In this document: piece after piece, positions 1-19,233 of the stretch
How the letters are laid out: each line of letters opens with the position of its first letter
Position numbering within the stretch: the first letter of the stretch is position 1
From: Ecdyonurus torrentis
Taxonomy: Eukaryota; Arthropoda; Insecta; Ephemeroptera; Heptageniidae
Assembly: GCA_949318235.1 (NCBI GenBank)
Contig: OX439131.1
Span: forward strand, 8,713,811-8,777,810
Reading direction: 5' to 3'
DNA: 64,000 bases
Program-made: the position numbers and the translations under genes
The notes under the pieces: generated by a model
Seen by the model: the letters and a program-made list of their open reading frames with translations, nothing else
Told to the model about the DNA's origin: nothing
The model's database searches: none

Positions 1-1655
1 AAAGAGTGGCTTTACGTAATTGCTAGCACAAAAGTGGGATTATACCTGGCTAGTTTTTTTGTACAAAAGTGGTACTTAAAAATCACTTGTTGCCAATGAT
101 CCACTCGCATGTATACCGCAGAATCACTATAATATTGTTCTGTAATTATGTACACACAGTAGATTATGTTATAATTAACAAATATATTATAAATATGTAT
201 AATAAATAAATATAATAAATAAATCTTTACATTTTTTTTTTATTCCTTTGCAAAAATCTCAATTAGATTTCTAATTTTTTTAGAGGCACGATACATACAA
301 TGGTTCAAAATTATTTCAGATAATAATTTCATGTACAAAGTTATAATTACATGAAAGTCTATTGACTTGTTTCAAAAGTGCAATATTTTTAACGCGCAAT
401 AAAACTTATCGCTCGCAATTTACATGTTTTTATGGAGATTGCACGCAATAAAATAAATAAATGAATGATCGTCTTTATTCTAAAATATTAAAACATTATA
501 TATTATACTAAAAAGGCGAAATTGAGGTCTGACAAGTAACGTAATCAAATTTATTGTTCATTGAAAATATTGAGCCTTGTGAACAGGCCATTTTATTAAT
601 TAAAACAAAAATCATTTATTGCAATAATTTTCAACGTAAATTTTTGTAGCCAGCAAATTGCTTTCTTTCGATCTTTTGAAGTGAAGAACACAGTGCACAG
701 TCAGTATTGGCACGCCTGCGCGCTATCAAAATGTGCTGAATGGACGGCACGTATCGTTGTCTTAGTGCCTTCTAAATCCACCTCACTCGCTGCTCACACC
801 TCCACAATGTCTCATTGTTACAATCATTGAATTCAAAGCACATTCTGCGTGTCTGTACGCACATCATGCACTGTTTCACTCATTTTTACTTAAAAACTTT
901 TTTAATACGAAGAACGAACATCATCATCATCATCATCATTTTTTTTTTTTTTTTTACTTGGTTTCATATCTTACTTTAAAATTAAATGCTTGAATGATAA
1001 CATAGCTTTGTAATTCATTTTCCCAACATAAGTAGCTTAGCAAGTATGAAAAAGATCATAGGAATTCTCATTTTATTTCAATCACAACATTTGCGATAAC
1101 TTTCTTTATCATCTATATTCAATTATTAGTTCCCCTTGTTAAAATATTAATAAATTAAAATGTTTAAAAACCGTTTATAAGAAAAATAAAAGATTCAATT
1201 ATGGATTTAAATTTCGTATAAAAGTTTAGAAGTGAGTGACACTTATTAGATAAAAAAAAAGGCAAGGTCGAAGTGATATGTAGTTGTGAGTTGGGCAGCA
1301 AGTCAAACTTGGGTAGGTCATGGATTGGCACGCGTCCCTAGCTCTCTACACTCTGTGAGTGAGACACTTGCTTGCTATATAGCCACACCGAGGTACTGCG
1401 TAAGACAAATGTATTGAATCTTATTGAGGTTCACTTGTTGCAAAGACACGCGATTGCGTGCGTGTTTCAACAGTTACACTTCATTAACATCGCTATTAAT
1501 TAACACTATTAAGAGATGTCTAAATTTAATGAATACTTACATGTTTAGTTTATGGCGTCATGACAAATAGTTGATGTACTGTGCACTACATATTTGATAC
1601 CCGTTGAATCAAATAATAATAATTAATGATAATAATATGACTTTTTAACTTCCTT

Positions 1656-1660
<5 letters not shown>
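1..1660. other. AT-rich noncoding DNA, two GC-richer islands
   Basis: I see no exon here on either strand. Two patches, about 660-890 and 1255-1480, have clearly higher GC and complexity than their surroundings, and an (ATC)n run lies near 920. They could be regulatory DNA of the neighbouring neural gene, but nothing in the sequence proves it. Confidence 0.5.

Positions 1661-1753
<93 letters not shown>
1661..1753. repeat. (CT)n microsatellite, 93 bp
   Basis: An uninterrupted CT dinucleotide array. The frames that read through it as Arg-Glu repeats are translations of the repeat, not genes. Confidence 0.98.
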
Positions 1754-4079
<2,326 letters not shown>

Positions 4080-4262
4080 ACAAACTGTGAAAAGGTCTAC
4101 TGTGTTTTAACGAACAGCTGAAAGTTAATAGAGGTAATATAATATATTATACGTTATAATTAAAGTTATATGTATATTTAACACAATATCATAAAAGAGG
4201 TATAACAGAATGTATTTTAGTTGAATTTGTTTTGTGTATGTTGAATGGTTTAATTGTTTCAG

Positions 4263-4306
4263 GGAAGCAAACTTGTATGATGTGGATATTGAAGAGAAGA
4301 GACGAG
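4263..4306 (+). other. candidate 44-nt microexon
   Basis: This short non-repetitive segment follows an acceptor-like end (TAATTGTTTCAG) and precedes a good donor (GAG|GTAAGC). Read with one leading base it encodes EANLYDVDIEEKRR, a normal-looking peptide with a mixed composition unlike the surrounding AT-rich DNA. No partner exon could be linked, and I do not recognise the peptide. It may be a chance pair of splice-like sites. Confidence 0.2.
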
Positions 4307-4967
4307 GTAAGCCCAGTGCGCCTGCACATCGCTACTCTGCTCCACTGCTCTATACTGATGAGAAATTCATGCTAACGTCCTCTTTAAACTCTCTCTCTCT
4401 CTCTCTCTCTCTCTTTCGCAATCCCCTCCCTCTCTTTTCGTCTTTCAGCTTTGGTGCAAACGTAGAACGAATGGATCAAAACGTTTATTTTTTAGCAGTT
4501 GGCTTTATACTTTATATATTTTCATCAAATAAAAAAATGAATTTTTTTTTGTTACTTAACTACTTATATTTTTTTTTTAAAAAACTAATTTGTTTTATTC
4601 TATTAAACGCCATTTAATAATTTTACTTATCATAAAAATACTGTAAAATTTTACGTACTTATTGTTTTTGTATTTTTTGAGCTTGATCTTACGTCCTGCT
4701 GTTTCAGTATTAATTTACTTAAAATTGTTAACATATTCCTTACGTTGTAGGTTTTTAAAAAGTTTACAATTTATTGCACGCACATAAATTATAAGAACAT
4801 AATTATGTATGTATATTTTCAGAGAGTTTGTACTTTTCATACTATTGAGTTTTTCCATTATTTTGGTTGTTTCCAATTACATGATTGGGATTTTTAAACA
4901 TAAATTTTTCTTTTTCCTATCAGAACAAATGAAATAACTGAAGTAACACATTATATACAGTTCTTCG

Positions 4968-5002
<35 letters not shown>

Positions 5003-6231
5003 CATTCTTACAATATTTCTTTAAACAAAATAATTAAACAAGAAAAACAATAATAATAACAGTAAATCGGTAACTTGCCATGAAAGTACTAAATTTTAAA
5101 ATAACGTAAGATTGTAAATTGTTTTATCATTTTCATGTCTTTTCCACTTCTTCTTCTTCTTTGTTGTTGTTGTTGTTTTTATTTTGTTTTTGTTGTTAAA
5201 GTAAATTGAGGCTCTCGCACGCCTAGCATAAAATATTGAATTACATTTTCTGAAAGCTTCTTATTCATTATTTAATTCTTGTTTCAGATTTTTAAATTCA
5301 AATATTAAATTAAATTTGTAAACTGATAACTTTTCAAAATCAATTTTCTATGAAATTATCAAACTATCACGTGATAAAAGTAATGGGATGATATTTTTAT
5401 CATCGACCATATATAACGTGACTTTAAAAATAATTGAAAGTACTTCCATGTCTTTAGAAAAATAATAGAAAAAAAACATGAATAAATGAAATAAAAAATT
5501 AGTTGTACAGTTTATACTTATATAGTATTATATAGTATTTATATAGTATACAGTACAGTGCATGTTTATTGTACGTACGTACATTATAAGTACTGTATAA
5601 TATTTTTACGTTTTTTTTTTTTTTTTTGAAAGCTGAAGTTAAATGAAGTAAGTTTCGCATTAAAAATGACCTTCAAGTAAATTTTGAAACATTATTTAAC
5701 GTATGATCTGTAATTTTTTATAATGTAAGTTGATAACCTATGTAATCCAGAGAGGATTCCCGCTGAAAAGTAGTGGTCAGCTGGAGACGTGTAGTGCGGG
5801 TCAAAATTACATTGATCAAATGGGCAACAAAATATAACTTCCAGGATAAAATAAAATTAAAGGCAACAGAAAATTGAATAACGATATTCTCTTTGGATTA
5901 CCTATCTATAGAAATACCTTAATTTTTATAATAATTTATTAACACTATGCGATGTATATAATTTAATGTCAAATAAAAAAGTTTCATATGTAAAAATATG
6001 TATAATTTTGATTATTTAAAAGTTTATTTTGCAATATTTCATATTAAAAATTGAGCAACAAGATCCCCTAAACCAAAGAATTTTTAATGTCATAATGAAT
6101 TCCTTGGTCTGTAAATAAATAAACTTGAACAATTAAATTCACAATTTTACGTACATTTTTTTAATACTTATTAATTTCTTTCGCTGTTTTGTTAATACTT
6201 ATATGGTTGAAGTATTTGTGCTTGTTGAGAA
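4307..6231. other. AT-rich noncoding DNA
   Basis: Contains a short (CT)n run at 4390-4414 and poly-T tracts near 4970-4999 and 5611-5627. No gene or clear element seen. Confidence 0.5.
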
Positions 6232-6730
<499 letters not shown>

Positions 6731-6734
<4 letters not shown>

Positions 6735-7135
6735 GTAAAAATAGAATTTAATATATCAAATTATTTTAATATAATAATAGTAATAGCAATTTGTATTATT
6801 ACTTTGCGCAACTTAACTGAATTATATCTTTCTACTTGATTTACAATATTCTTATATTAGGTCATAGAAAGTTATTGTTAATATATTAGTTTTAAATTAT
6901 ATGAATGTTATACAGTATAGTATTGAGTATCACATTGCAACTTTAAACTATAATTATGTAAATACGATTTTGTCTTATAAACGCTTTAATTCAAATGGGT
7001 ATTTAAAATCCAATGCTTCAATATTATATAAAATCTATGTTAATATAGTTTTAATTTGCATAGTGAACTAGCCTGCAGATTACTGCACGTGTTACCTGTT
7101 TTATTGCAGAAACAAAAATATTAGAAGTTAAATCT

Positions 7136-7169
<34 letters not shown>

Positions 7170-8517
7170 TAAAAGATTGTTAACGAAATTAATATAAAAA
7201 TTTCACAGTTTTATTATTATCTGCAAATAATAGTTGAGTGGAAATAAAAAAATTAAGCCCTAAAATGTCATATTTAATTGTATAATATAAGTATAAACGA
7301 GATTTAAAATATCGTCACCACACAAGATTTATTCATAAATCTTCGTCATCCGATTTAAAAATGCGGAAGGTTTCTAGGAAAACACTTGTGTAATGTAAGC
7401 TAAAATAAAATGTTCACAATTTTGAAGATTTCTACAGTGAGTCAGCAATCTAGAATGTGCATGGGTGAAAAAATAAATTTGAAAAAGAAGAAGAAGAAGT
7501 GAATAAATGAAAGAGATAAAAGAAATGAAAAAAACATTGAGATCATTTAGTTCACAAGTTATTAGAGCACTGTTTTACTTCTATAGTAAAAATATTAGCC
7601 GTTGTGTCAAACAAGGCTTATAAAAAAAACAAAGCTCTATGAGAAACGTAGAGAATTACAATGAACTTGAGATGAATATGTTTAACTTTTGTTTGGCATG
7701 ATACAATTTACCACAGGCTCGCAACTGGAGGCTGTATTGCTTGAAACTTATTTTTAAATGATCTCTTTCTTTTCTTTTTTTAATTTTCATACCAGCAGGG
7801 TATGCTTTAAATAAAAAACTAATTTCCAAAGAAACATCATGATTGCGTGGTAAATGTAGGTGAAAGTTTTATAATAATTGCAGTTTACTTTGTGCAAAGC
7901 ATTAAAAAATACATTGATTTCAACCGCTCATTATAGTTTTAAATAATTTTAAAAATATGAAATTCTAGTCTCGTAAATTAGGTGTGTAACACACTGTATA
8001 ATATTATATGGAAAATTAAGGGGAAAAAAACTCCAATCCTTGAGAAGAACATTAGTAACGTTGCGTTACCTCTAGTTATACGTTGGAAGTTAATAACATC
8101 AAATGTTGATTAAAATTATTTATGACTTAGACATTACATCTTTCTTTTTTTATTACAGTTTTGAAATTGTATTAAGAATTACCATTCTCATTATACTGTG
8201 TTTATTTATTATTTATAAACATACTAGTTTCATGATTAAATAATATAAGATTATAAAAACATTTTTATTACTAAAATTTTGACATAAATTGAACATAAAC
8301 ATATTGCATAAATAAACAGACTGTTCAAAAATTTATTTTTGTAATAAAAGATTTATATTCTTTTATAGGTTCTTTAGTAACATTTTTTTTTCTTCCGATT
8401 TATCAAAATATATAAACTAATTTCAAGAATAAAATGACGTTAATTGGAATAGATCATCAAGGATGTGTTTTATATGTATAAATATATATGACACAATTAT
8501 AGTCTGTAATGATGGAT

Positions 8518-8520
<3 letters not shown>
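6731..8520. other. AT-rich noncoding DNA
   Basis: No gene seen. A long poly-T tract occupies 7139-7168. The rest is unstructured AT-rich sequence. Confidence 0.5.
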
Positions 8521-8597
<77 letters not shown>

Positions 8598-8677
8598 AGA
8601 AAAATTTAGGCATTCTGGAGCGGTGAAGTAAAGGTTCAGTTCTGGTGTCCTCGCTAGTCCGGTACTAGAGAGAGAAG

Positions 8678-8740
<63 letters not shown>
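8521..8740. repeat. (TA)n and (GA)n arrays flanking a GC-richer patch
   Basis: (TA)n covers 8523-8594 and (GA)n covers about 8680-8740. Between and after them (to about 8830) is a GC-richer segment, one of the recurrent islands in this gene desert. Confidence 0.9.
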
Positions 8741-8742
<2 letters not shown>

Positions 8743-9293
8743 CAAGTTATTCTTGGCTTCACGTCTGCTACGCTGGCTCACTCCAGAAGCAAAGGCAGCC
8801 TCTCAAAACACGTACCAAAATGTTTTACTTTGCTCTAACTTTATCTCAGAGTTCATCAAAATTCAAATAAAAAAAAAAAAAAAAATGTCATTTTCCGAGT
8901 GTGATGTTCAAATTCATGATAAATTACTAATTGCTCAAGAAATTGTGTAATGTTGTTTAGTAATTTTGAAAATTTTGAAATTGTATTGTTTACATTTAAA
9001 TGGCTTTATAAGTTCATTGAAGTGTTTTGGGAGTCGGAAAAAAAATTAACATCCAATTATGAAAATTCAAATTAAATGAGAGATTTATGATGCCGCTTAA
9101 AAAATCTATAGCACATGCGTTTTATTGTAAAATGTATTAACATATTATTTAATACATTTTTTATTCATTTGGTTTCACTTTCCTTGAAATATTGGAACTT
9201 GGAACTATTATTCTTTTTTTTTTTTTTAATAATTAAAGTTATTTATCATTATTTTTTTAAATATTTAATATTATCAATTTATCTAAGTTAATA

Positions 9294-9340
<47 letters not shown>

Positions 9341-9747
9341 GTTAATCGCGGTGTTAAATTTTATATTGTTTGTTGTATGGTTTATAGCAAATATTCGAAT
9401 AATTTTATTAAAAAATATATTTTTAGCAAAGAGAAATTCACAACATTTTCATAATTTTCCACTGTACGATTACATGCCAACTATTTTCGGAATGAGGATG
9501 AGGCTGTGGAATTAAAAAAAAAAGTTTGTGTTATGACTTAAGCAGCATTAAAAGTTTACTAACTAAATAAATGTACATGAAAACAATTTCAACACAGTCC
9601 ATCATGTTTTAATTTACTCTCTCATTTTTTTTAATATAAATTATTCTTCCGTTCTCTCTATTATATTTTTGTTGTATGAAGTTAAATTTATTCACAGAGT
9701 TAGAGTACAATGTTTTTATCTGAAAGTTTTTACGTAGTACTTTGTTA

Positions 9748-9785
<38 letters not shown>

Positions 9786-10399
9786 AGAGTTTTTAAGTTA
9801 CACATAATAACAAAAATGTTATGGGGAAATTTTAAAAAATAAACCAAAATCTGTTTGACCTATCTTATACTAATTAACAGACGGTAAAATTTTTACTTGC
9901 ATGTGATATTATTTTAAGTTTAAAAGCAGTACCAATTACTAGTTATACATTAGTACAGTTCGTGCATAAAATTGTGATCATACAATATACAATTTAAATT
10001 CAGTGCTTATTATTCTCATATGTAACTATGTAAGTATAACTTTTCAATTTTAATTTTTCATTTTCGTTCACAATTATAATCTTGTAGATACAATTTTTTA
10101 ACAAGTGGCAACATTTTTATTATTAGTATTTTAGTCTGATATTAAACCATCAGATGGATGGAAAACTGATGAGTCTAAAACTATTTCAAGTTGAACATTT
10201 TTTAAATTACATATATGCAACATTGTTATTGAGATATAGTAAAGAAATTATTATTATTCCAATTCCAAATATTTTACTTAATGCTTATTTGCTTATAGAA
10301 TATGATAATATATTTATAATTTTATTTTATGAGGAATAGTACATTATTTAAAGATGTAAAACGAAGGAAACAACTGCATTGGAATGTAATTATTTTGGC
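8741..10399. other. AT-rich noncoding DNA
   Basis: Contains (TC)n at about 9297-9340 and a 30-bp poly-A at 9752-9781. No gene seen. Confidence 0.5.
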
Positions 10400-10534
10400 T
10401 AGTGTTTATCTTTGTTGGTTGCATGTGTCGCAAGAGTGTTACCTCAGAAATTTAGATTATCGTGGCTCAGACGGGCAAGCAAAAGCTTCACACAGCCAGC
10501 TGGTTCAAGTGCTAGAGAACCAACCGGGTCTGCA

Positions 10535-10605
<71 letters not shown>

Positions 10606-10800
10606 ATGTACAACGTACCATGCGCACATCGAGGTATCTACTCTCCCACCCACGCGGATCATAAAAAAAGTTAACCCTAGCAAAGCTCAGGCTAACGAAA
10701 CATTTTTGCTTTTGGTGAAACAGCTGACGACCCACGACGAGAGAAAAATTGAAAACTTCATTAGTTTGTCACAAGAGAGAAAAGAGCAGTAAAAATTATT
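10400..10800. other. GC-richer island with a (TC)n array
   Basis: A complex, GC-richer segment surrounds a (TC)n array at 10537-10603. It contains CAGCTG E-boxes and an AACCGG motif. Frames through it are open only because of the dinucleotide array. It is a candidate regulatory island, unproven. Confidence 0.4.
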
Positions 10801-11957
10801 TAACAAATTTTATCCACATCCCCCTTTCCCTCCTGACGTTTTTTTCCTCTCTGTCTCTCTCTTCTTTAATCTGAACACCTCCAACTTTATTTTGCTTGAT
10901 ATTTTATGTCACCACATAAAACCTCACTGATGGTAAAATGTAATATAATATACGTGGTAATAGGAAGAAGAAAAAAAAGAAAAACAGGACGGGGGGGGGG
11001 GGGGGGGGGGAGACAACGCAACACGACTAATACGATCATAATGTATACGTGTTTATATCATAAACTATATTACTTATTTTTTAATGCTTATCATATGAAA
11101 GTTATGACTAGTTCATATGACAGTATAATGTAATACTTTATTTATTATAACGAAATTATCTTCTCTGAATGTAAAACTTTGTTTAAGTCTCAGTAGTTTT
11201 TAATTTATAAAAGTATTTCAATCTTGACTTTACTTGTATCGCATTTACAAAATAAATAAATAATGGTCTGTTTTATTATCAAATAAGCTTAAAATAGCTA
11301 TTTTTTATATTTATAGAAATGATTATTTTCAATATAATATAATATTTATACCATATAATATAGAAGATGTTTATATTAAATGCAAATATGCATGATAAAT
11401 TTCATTACAACTACTTTATATAAAAAAAAAGAAGTAAAATATATATTCATAATCACGCAAATAGTAAAATCACGTACTGTAATTAATAATACTATAACTT
11501 GTATAGTAACATATAGTAAATAACAGCCTTTCTTATTTTTCTCAGTCACTCAGACAGATGATTATTGGGAATGATTTTACTGTGACGAAGAAAACACTTT
11601 GGTGGTATACATAATTTTGAGCAGGGTTTGTTTAGGAACAAAAGCCACAGTTTGATTAGAGAGCACGACGACAAGAACTGATGATTGGAATAAAGATGTT
11701 GCTTGCCTCGTAAATAAGAACAAAAGCAAAAAAAAAAAAAAAAATGTTTGTCCAAGCAAGAGGTTAAAAACTAAAAGAAGACATGACAGATAGGCTTTAA
11801 AGCGCTTTGTTAGGGAAAAAAATGCTTACTTTGCGCACCAATTCATTTTCTTTCACTTTACTCCTCCTTCTTTATATTATGCCATTTTAAACTCATTTAA
11901 CTTTTTTTTCCTGGCTGTGAAATTGATATAGACGTTTTTTTACATTATTTTGTATGC

Positions 11958-11995
<38 letters not shown>

Positions 11996-12640
11996 ATCAT
12001 AAAAATAATACATTATAATTTAACAGATTAAAGTTATTTAATTGATAAGATGAGTCAATTAAAGTGAATATAAAATTACGAAAGAAAATAAAATAGCATA
12101 AAGAAGAAGTTGCAGTACAGGCTTTTTATAGGAAGTTTAATAAAAAAACTATGACAGTTACAATTGTTATCTTTATTGGTAGAGCAAATAATGAAAGTAA
12201 AATATATTTTTATTTAATTAGAGTAAAACCTTCAAATTTAAATAGTTTTAGTAAGTGTAAGTTAATTTAATTACAGTAATTTACAGTATTTGAATTAGTG
12301 AAAAAAAGAGACCTAAAATACAGTTTTACATTTTGTTACTATTTCAAACTAACAACTATATGCATTATTATCTAAATGAAATTCAACTGCTAAGCTATTT
12401 TGATTTTATTTTTGCATTTTGTGGTTACGGTTATTATACGATGAATATTGTAAATGCTGTAAAACGAATGTAGGTGAACCGTAGGTTTACGATCATTACT
12501 CAAAATTAGTAATAAAATTTTACAATATTTTCTTTGATACTCAACATTAATATGAAATCAGGTAATGGACTTTCTGCTAACATTTTATATAAAATTTGAT
12601 GTAAGAATAGAACAAAAATACATTTTTGTGTTTTATATTA
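10801..12640. other. AT-rich noncoding DNA with a pure poly-G tract
   Basis: A run of 20 G residues at 10991-11010 is notable in such AT-rich DNA. Poly-A tracts occur near 11730 and at about 11960-11991. No gene seen. Confidence 0.5.
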
Positions 12641-12790
12641 TGCAACACGGAAAGAAAAATAGTAATTAACTGGTGCTATATTTACGTCATTATAACATAA
12701 ATGGTGCTAAATTGGAAAGTATACATAATTATAATTAGCATGATATTTAATTGATGTGTATCACAGTTATTGTGCAGTTAATGAACAATC
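12641..12790. repeat. copy of a dispersed repeat family (GGTGCTAAA type)
   Basis: The segment containing CATAAATGGTGCTAAA resembles segments near 16331-16545 and, in inverted orientation, near 60450-60620. The last of these lies inside an element with short hAT-like termini. This copy has no clear ends and is probably a decayed fragment. Confidence 0.4.
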
Positions 12791-14412
12791 ATTGCTGAAA
12801 ACGAAGCTAATGTAATTATTGCGTATTTATTTTTATCCGTGAAGTATTTTTAAGTTTTATGGTTTCCAGATAGCACCTCAGTATGTTAGACATTTCTATC
12901 TAATGTTAAGACGTACAAGTTAGACATTGATCAAAGAGAGGTGTAGCCTTGGCAGTTAAGGAAGCTCCGTGCTGCGAGATGGCGACAAATGGGGAACGTC
13001 CGATAAAAAGATTGCTGTTCCCTTACCTGGGTGACACAAAATTTATGAGAGCTAAAAAAAAAAAAAAAAAAAAAAAAAAAACGAAAAACGAAAAACTGTA
13101 CTAGATAGAAATTCATTTTATGTGTCCATATAATATACCTTTCTACGTATATAATTTTATACATCAATTTTAGTCATAGACCGGTTGCACTCATATTTAA
13201 GAGCCGCCATTTTGCTGGTTATGAATACATAGCTCAACATAGGAAAAACGTCATTTTTAGTTTTTTTTTTTTTTAATAGCAAAAGAAGCTTCAAACCTCA
13301 ATCAAAGACTTATTTCTAGCTCCTAATAAGCTCGAAGAATATGAGAAAAATTCGTCCAGTTAAATAAAATCTTATTAAGTAAAAATTAGGAGAAATGATG
13401 TTTCTCCTATGCTGGACAATACATTCGGCACCACAAACATGGCAACAAAGCGCAAGGATGTGAAAGGGGTCTATAAGAAAGAATTTCACCGTCCTTAAGC
13501 AATCAACTAGAACTATGAAAGAAAAATATAAAGACAAAACTTTTTTCGTTAAAAAAAAAAAAGAAGAAGAAGAAGAAGTTATATTATAAACCAACAAGTT
13601 TATGATAAAATAATATGAATATAATGAACATATAGCATTATAAGGCAACATTTAAATTAAAATCAAAATGCTATAGAAGTAGAAAACACAAAATTCACAA
13701 CTTTTTTCTTGGAATATTATTATGGTTTTACGTATAATTGCTTGAAAAATATTTCATAAAACTTTGTCATATGTTGTACAAGTTTATTTATTTTTAATGT
13801 GTTGATACTCTACTTATTACAGCGTTACCTCATTTATAAATTGTTTTGGTTACTGTAATGTTATGGCTTATTTAATGTGAACTGATGTAATATTCGGGCC
13901 AAGAACATGTAATATGGCTGAAATAGCCATGTATGTTTCTTAATAAACTTTTTTTTAGAGTTTAAACTTTAAAAATTACGACAAATTTATTATACTTCAA
14001 TTCAATTACAGTTACAATAATAATAATAATAATAATAATAATGTAATCTCGTAATTTCATTTTATAAAAGTAGTCCATAGAATAGTATGAACAATAAATT
14101 ATTTCTCGTTCATGTAGTATTAACAATGGCAATGGATTTTTGCATATTATTTTAAGTATAATAATAAAAGTTGAAAGTTTCCTGTAGAGTAGGCAACCTG
14201 TCGGACCCTCATTTGCGTGTCCCATTGAAAAAAGCATGTAAATAATATAAACATCTTAATTTCAACGCGAATTGTTAGCATTTGATAAATAAAAACACGC
14301 GGAAAAGAATTTTAGTGCTTTTTTGCTTGCAATCTTTTGAAAATTTAGTCAGCCTTTATCATTTAAAATTTCAGTAATTTCATTAATAAAAAATAAAAAC
14401 CCTTATTTGTAT

Positions 14413-14457
<45 letters not shown>

Positions 14458-14945
14458 GATATATCTTATTGGTTTACTTAATCGTTACTTTCACATCGGC
14501 ATTCCTTCCTTGATTAAATATTATGTTGTTAATGTAAGATGTACTTTACTGATTTGTAATTTATTAAAACATCTGTAATGCAATATTTAAATGAAATTTG
14601 TTTCATATATAAGATTTTTAATGTATACTGGCATACATATTTATAGATTAATTTTTAAATTTTGTAAGTTATATTAAATTAGAAAATTTTCTTTATATTT
14701 TAACATATCGTTATATATACATACCATGAATCATTCAATGCAATAGCATGGTGTTAAATGGCAATAAGTCTAGACGTTGGAAATAGTAATTCAAATACGA
14801 ATGCTTTACATTTAGTTAATAAAGCTAGGAGTTCACTATAACAAAATCATCAGACCAAGATTCTCTTGATCAGACTAGAGAGCAGACCAGAATCAAGAAT
14901 CAGGACCAGAGCCAGCGAGAGCGATAACTACACACCTAGCGAGAC

Positions 14946-14976
<31 letters not shown>

Positions 14977-16330
14977 CGAAGGTAGACAGAAGGCCTCTCC
15001 GCTACAAAAGATGTAGGTTATAGTTAATACGTGACACTTAGGCTACTTAAGCTTTAAGTTAGCTTATATGATCTTATTCAATACAACTGCAGCACTATGT
15101 TTGGTAATTATGTTCTATGCTGATGTATAAATTTTTATATATATCTTCCTAAAAATAAACTATTACTATATATTATTATCATAAACATAAAGTAGCAACT
15201 TTACATTTATAAAATAAATACTAAGATCCCAAGAAAAAAAACTCTCAATAATGAGTTATAATAAATATTCAAGTACAGAGAATAGAATAACTCTAATATA
15301 AAAATAAGTCACTAAAAAAATATTTTACATAATATATACATAACAATATTAACTTTAAAAATTATGAAAAAGCTAAAATGAAATGTCAAACTCTGGCATG
15401 AATGCAAAATAAATAATATTAATACCTCTTTAAAATTTATTATTACCTATTGAAGCAACCTTAAATTTCATTAAATGAAGTATTAAACCATAACATTGTT
15501 GCTATGTTATACGTTGAGAAGTAAAAAAACATTTATACTGTATTACCAAATTTCAAGCCTTTGCTAAATAATACTAATAAAAGATAAAAGCTGTAGTCTG
15601 CACCTGTATACCTATACTATAGACTTCTATTACTTATATAGTTATATATAAATTTAAGTTCTATTTTCTAAGTGGTGCACGTAGAAAGCTTATCCATCTA
15701 ATTTATACTGCCCCTCGAGGGATGATCTAACCCTTTCTGTACCTTGTGAATGTATGTATGTATGTGTGTGAGCGTGGCCAGAGGGAGCTAGTGAAACTAT
15801 GAGGCAATTTATTAATGGCTCTGATGACAGAGTGGGTTCCCTTGGCGGTGACGGATACACGAGCCTATTGATGATATTCATCAGGCTTAACTGCTCTTTG
15901 CCTGCTCGCTCGCTCGTTCGTTCGTTCGTTTGTTGGTTCGCTATATAGCTAGCTCTCCTGCCAAAGACACACACACAAATCTTTCATGCTTCCTTTATGT
16001 CAAATACTTTGTTATATATCTCTCGTATTTGATAAAAATAAAAAGTTGGACTTACAGGGGGAATAAGCAGCATACTGTACAAATACAATACAATATGAAA
16101 TAGAATTAAGCTAACAGTTTTGAGATAATAGGAAACAATTTAATTTATGGTTGAAAGGATATACCAAATTTTTTAAGTTGTTATTGATATTATTTTATAA
16201 ATGCTTCATATTAGGTATATACGGTACACGAGAAAAATTTATGTCATATCTAGATTTGATCACAATATTAAATTTTAATAATTGTCATTTTTATTTTTTA
16301 ACAGTTCAAATTCAAAGAAAAACAGATAAC
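12791..16330. other. AT-rich noncoding DNA with two GC-richer islands
   Basis: No gene seen. GC-richer islands lie at about 14830-15010 (with a short GA array) and 15660-15980 (complex sequence with TTCG repeats and an ATTGATGATATTCATC near-palindrome). Poly-A near 13053-13081 and poly-T at 14412-14450 are the other landmarks. Confidence 0.45.
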
Positions 16331-16545
16331 GAGATTGCAATCTTACATGGAAAGAATATATTACGCAATTTATGCAGCATTTATATCATTATAGCACAAA
16401 TATTGCTAAATTATAATAACAAATAATTATGCTATATGTAGAACATAATATTTATGCATAGTGTCATAGTAATTTGAAATATAGCATAATGCTGTATTAA
16501 AAAATTGTGCCAAAAATGGTCTAGCATAAAAATTATTCATTATTA
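16331..16545. repeat. second copy of the GCTAAA dispersed repeat family
   Basis: It contains TTTATGCAGCATTTATATCA followed by a TTGCTAAATTATA motif, matching the segments at about 12.7 kb and 60.5 kb. It shows loose internal dyad symmetry (TATAGCACA... and ...TAGCATAAT). No coding capacity is seen. Confidence 0.4.
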
Positions 16546-18749
<2,204 letters not shown>

Positions 18750-19012
18750 TTAATGGTTGCTGATGAGGGAATAAATGTGGTCTGCATTTCTACCATAATG
18801 CGGTGACGTGAGAGGGACAGCAAGGGTGTGACTCATTCTATGTTCGTCTGCTCCGGAATTTGGTAGGCTAGCGGGGTAGAGAGCAATCCCGGCCGTGCGC
18901 GCGCGGTGCTCCACTCGACTCACTTGGGGTTGGAACTGATTTAAAGCCAGCTCTTCTTTCTCTCTCAATCGATGACAACAATGTATAGCAGACCAGCTGC
19001 TTCCTTCGCGAG
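18750..19012. other. GC-richer island
   Basis: A complex segment with a GTGCGCGCGCGG core and several near-CpG-rich stretches, flanked by AT-rich DNA. There is no convincing ORF. It is similar in character to the islands at 10.5, 24.9, 30.8 and 35.5 kb. Confidence 0.35.
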
Positions 19013-19045
19013 AAATTCACAAGACTTTTATCATAGATATTAATA

Positions 19046-19138
<93 letters not shown>

Positions 19139-19142
19139 GCAC

Positions 19143-19230
<88 letters not shown>
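19046..19230. repeat. (GT)n-(TA)n-(CA)n tripartite microsatellite
   Basis: A GT array (to about 19070), a TA array (to about 19133) and a CA array (about 19140-19230) follow one another. The outer GT and CA blocks are complementary and the middle is self-complementary, so the whole block can form a long hairpin or cruciform. Confidence 0.95.
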
Positions 19231-19233
<3 letters not shown>

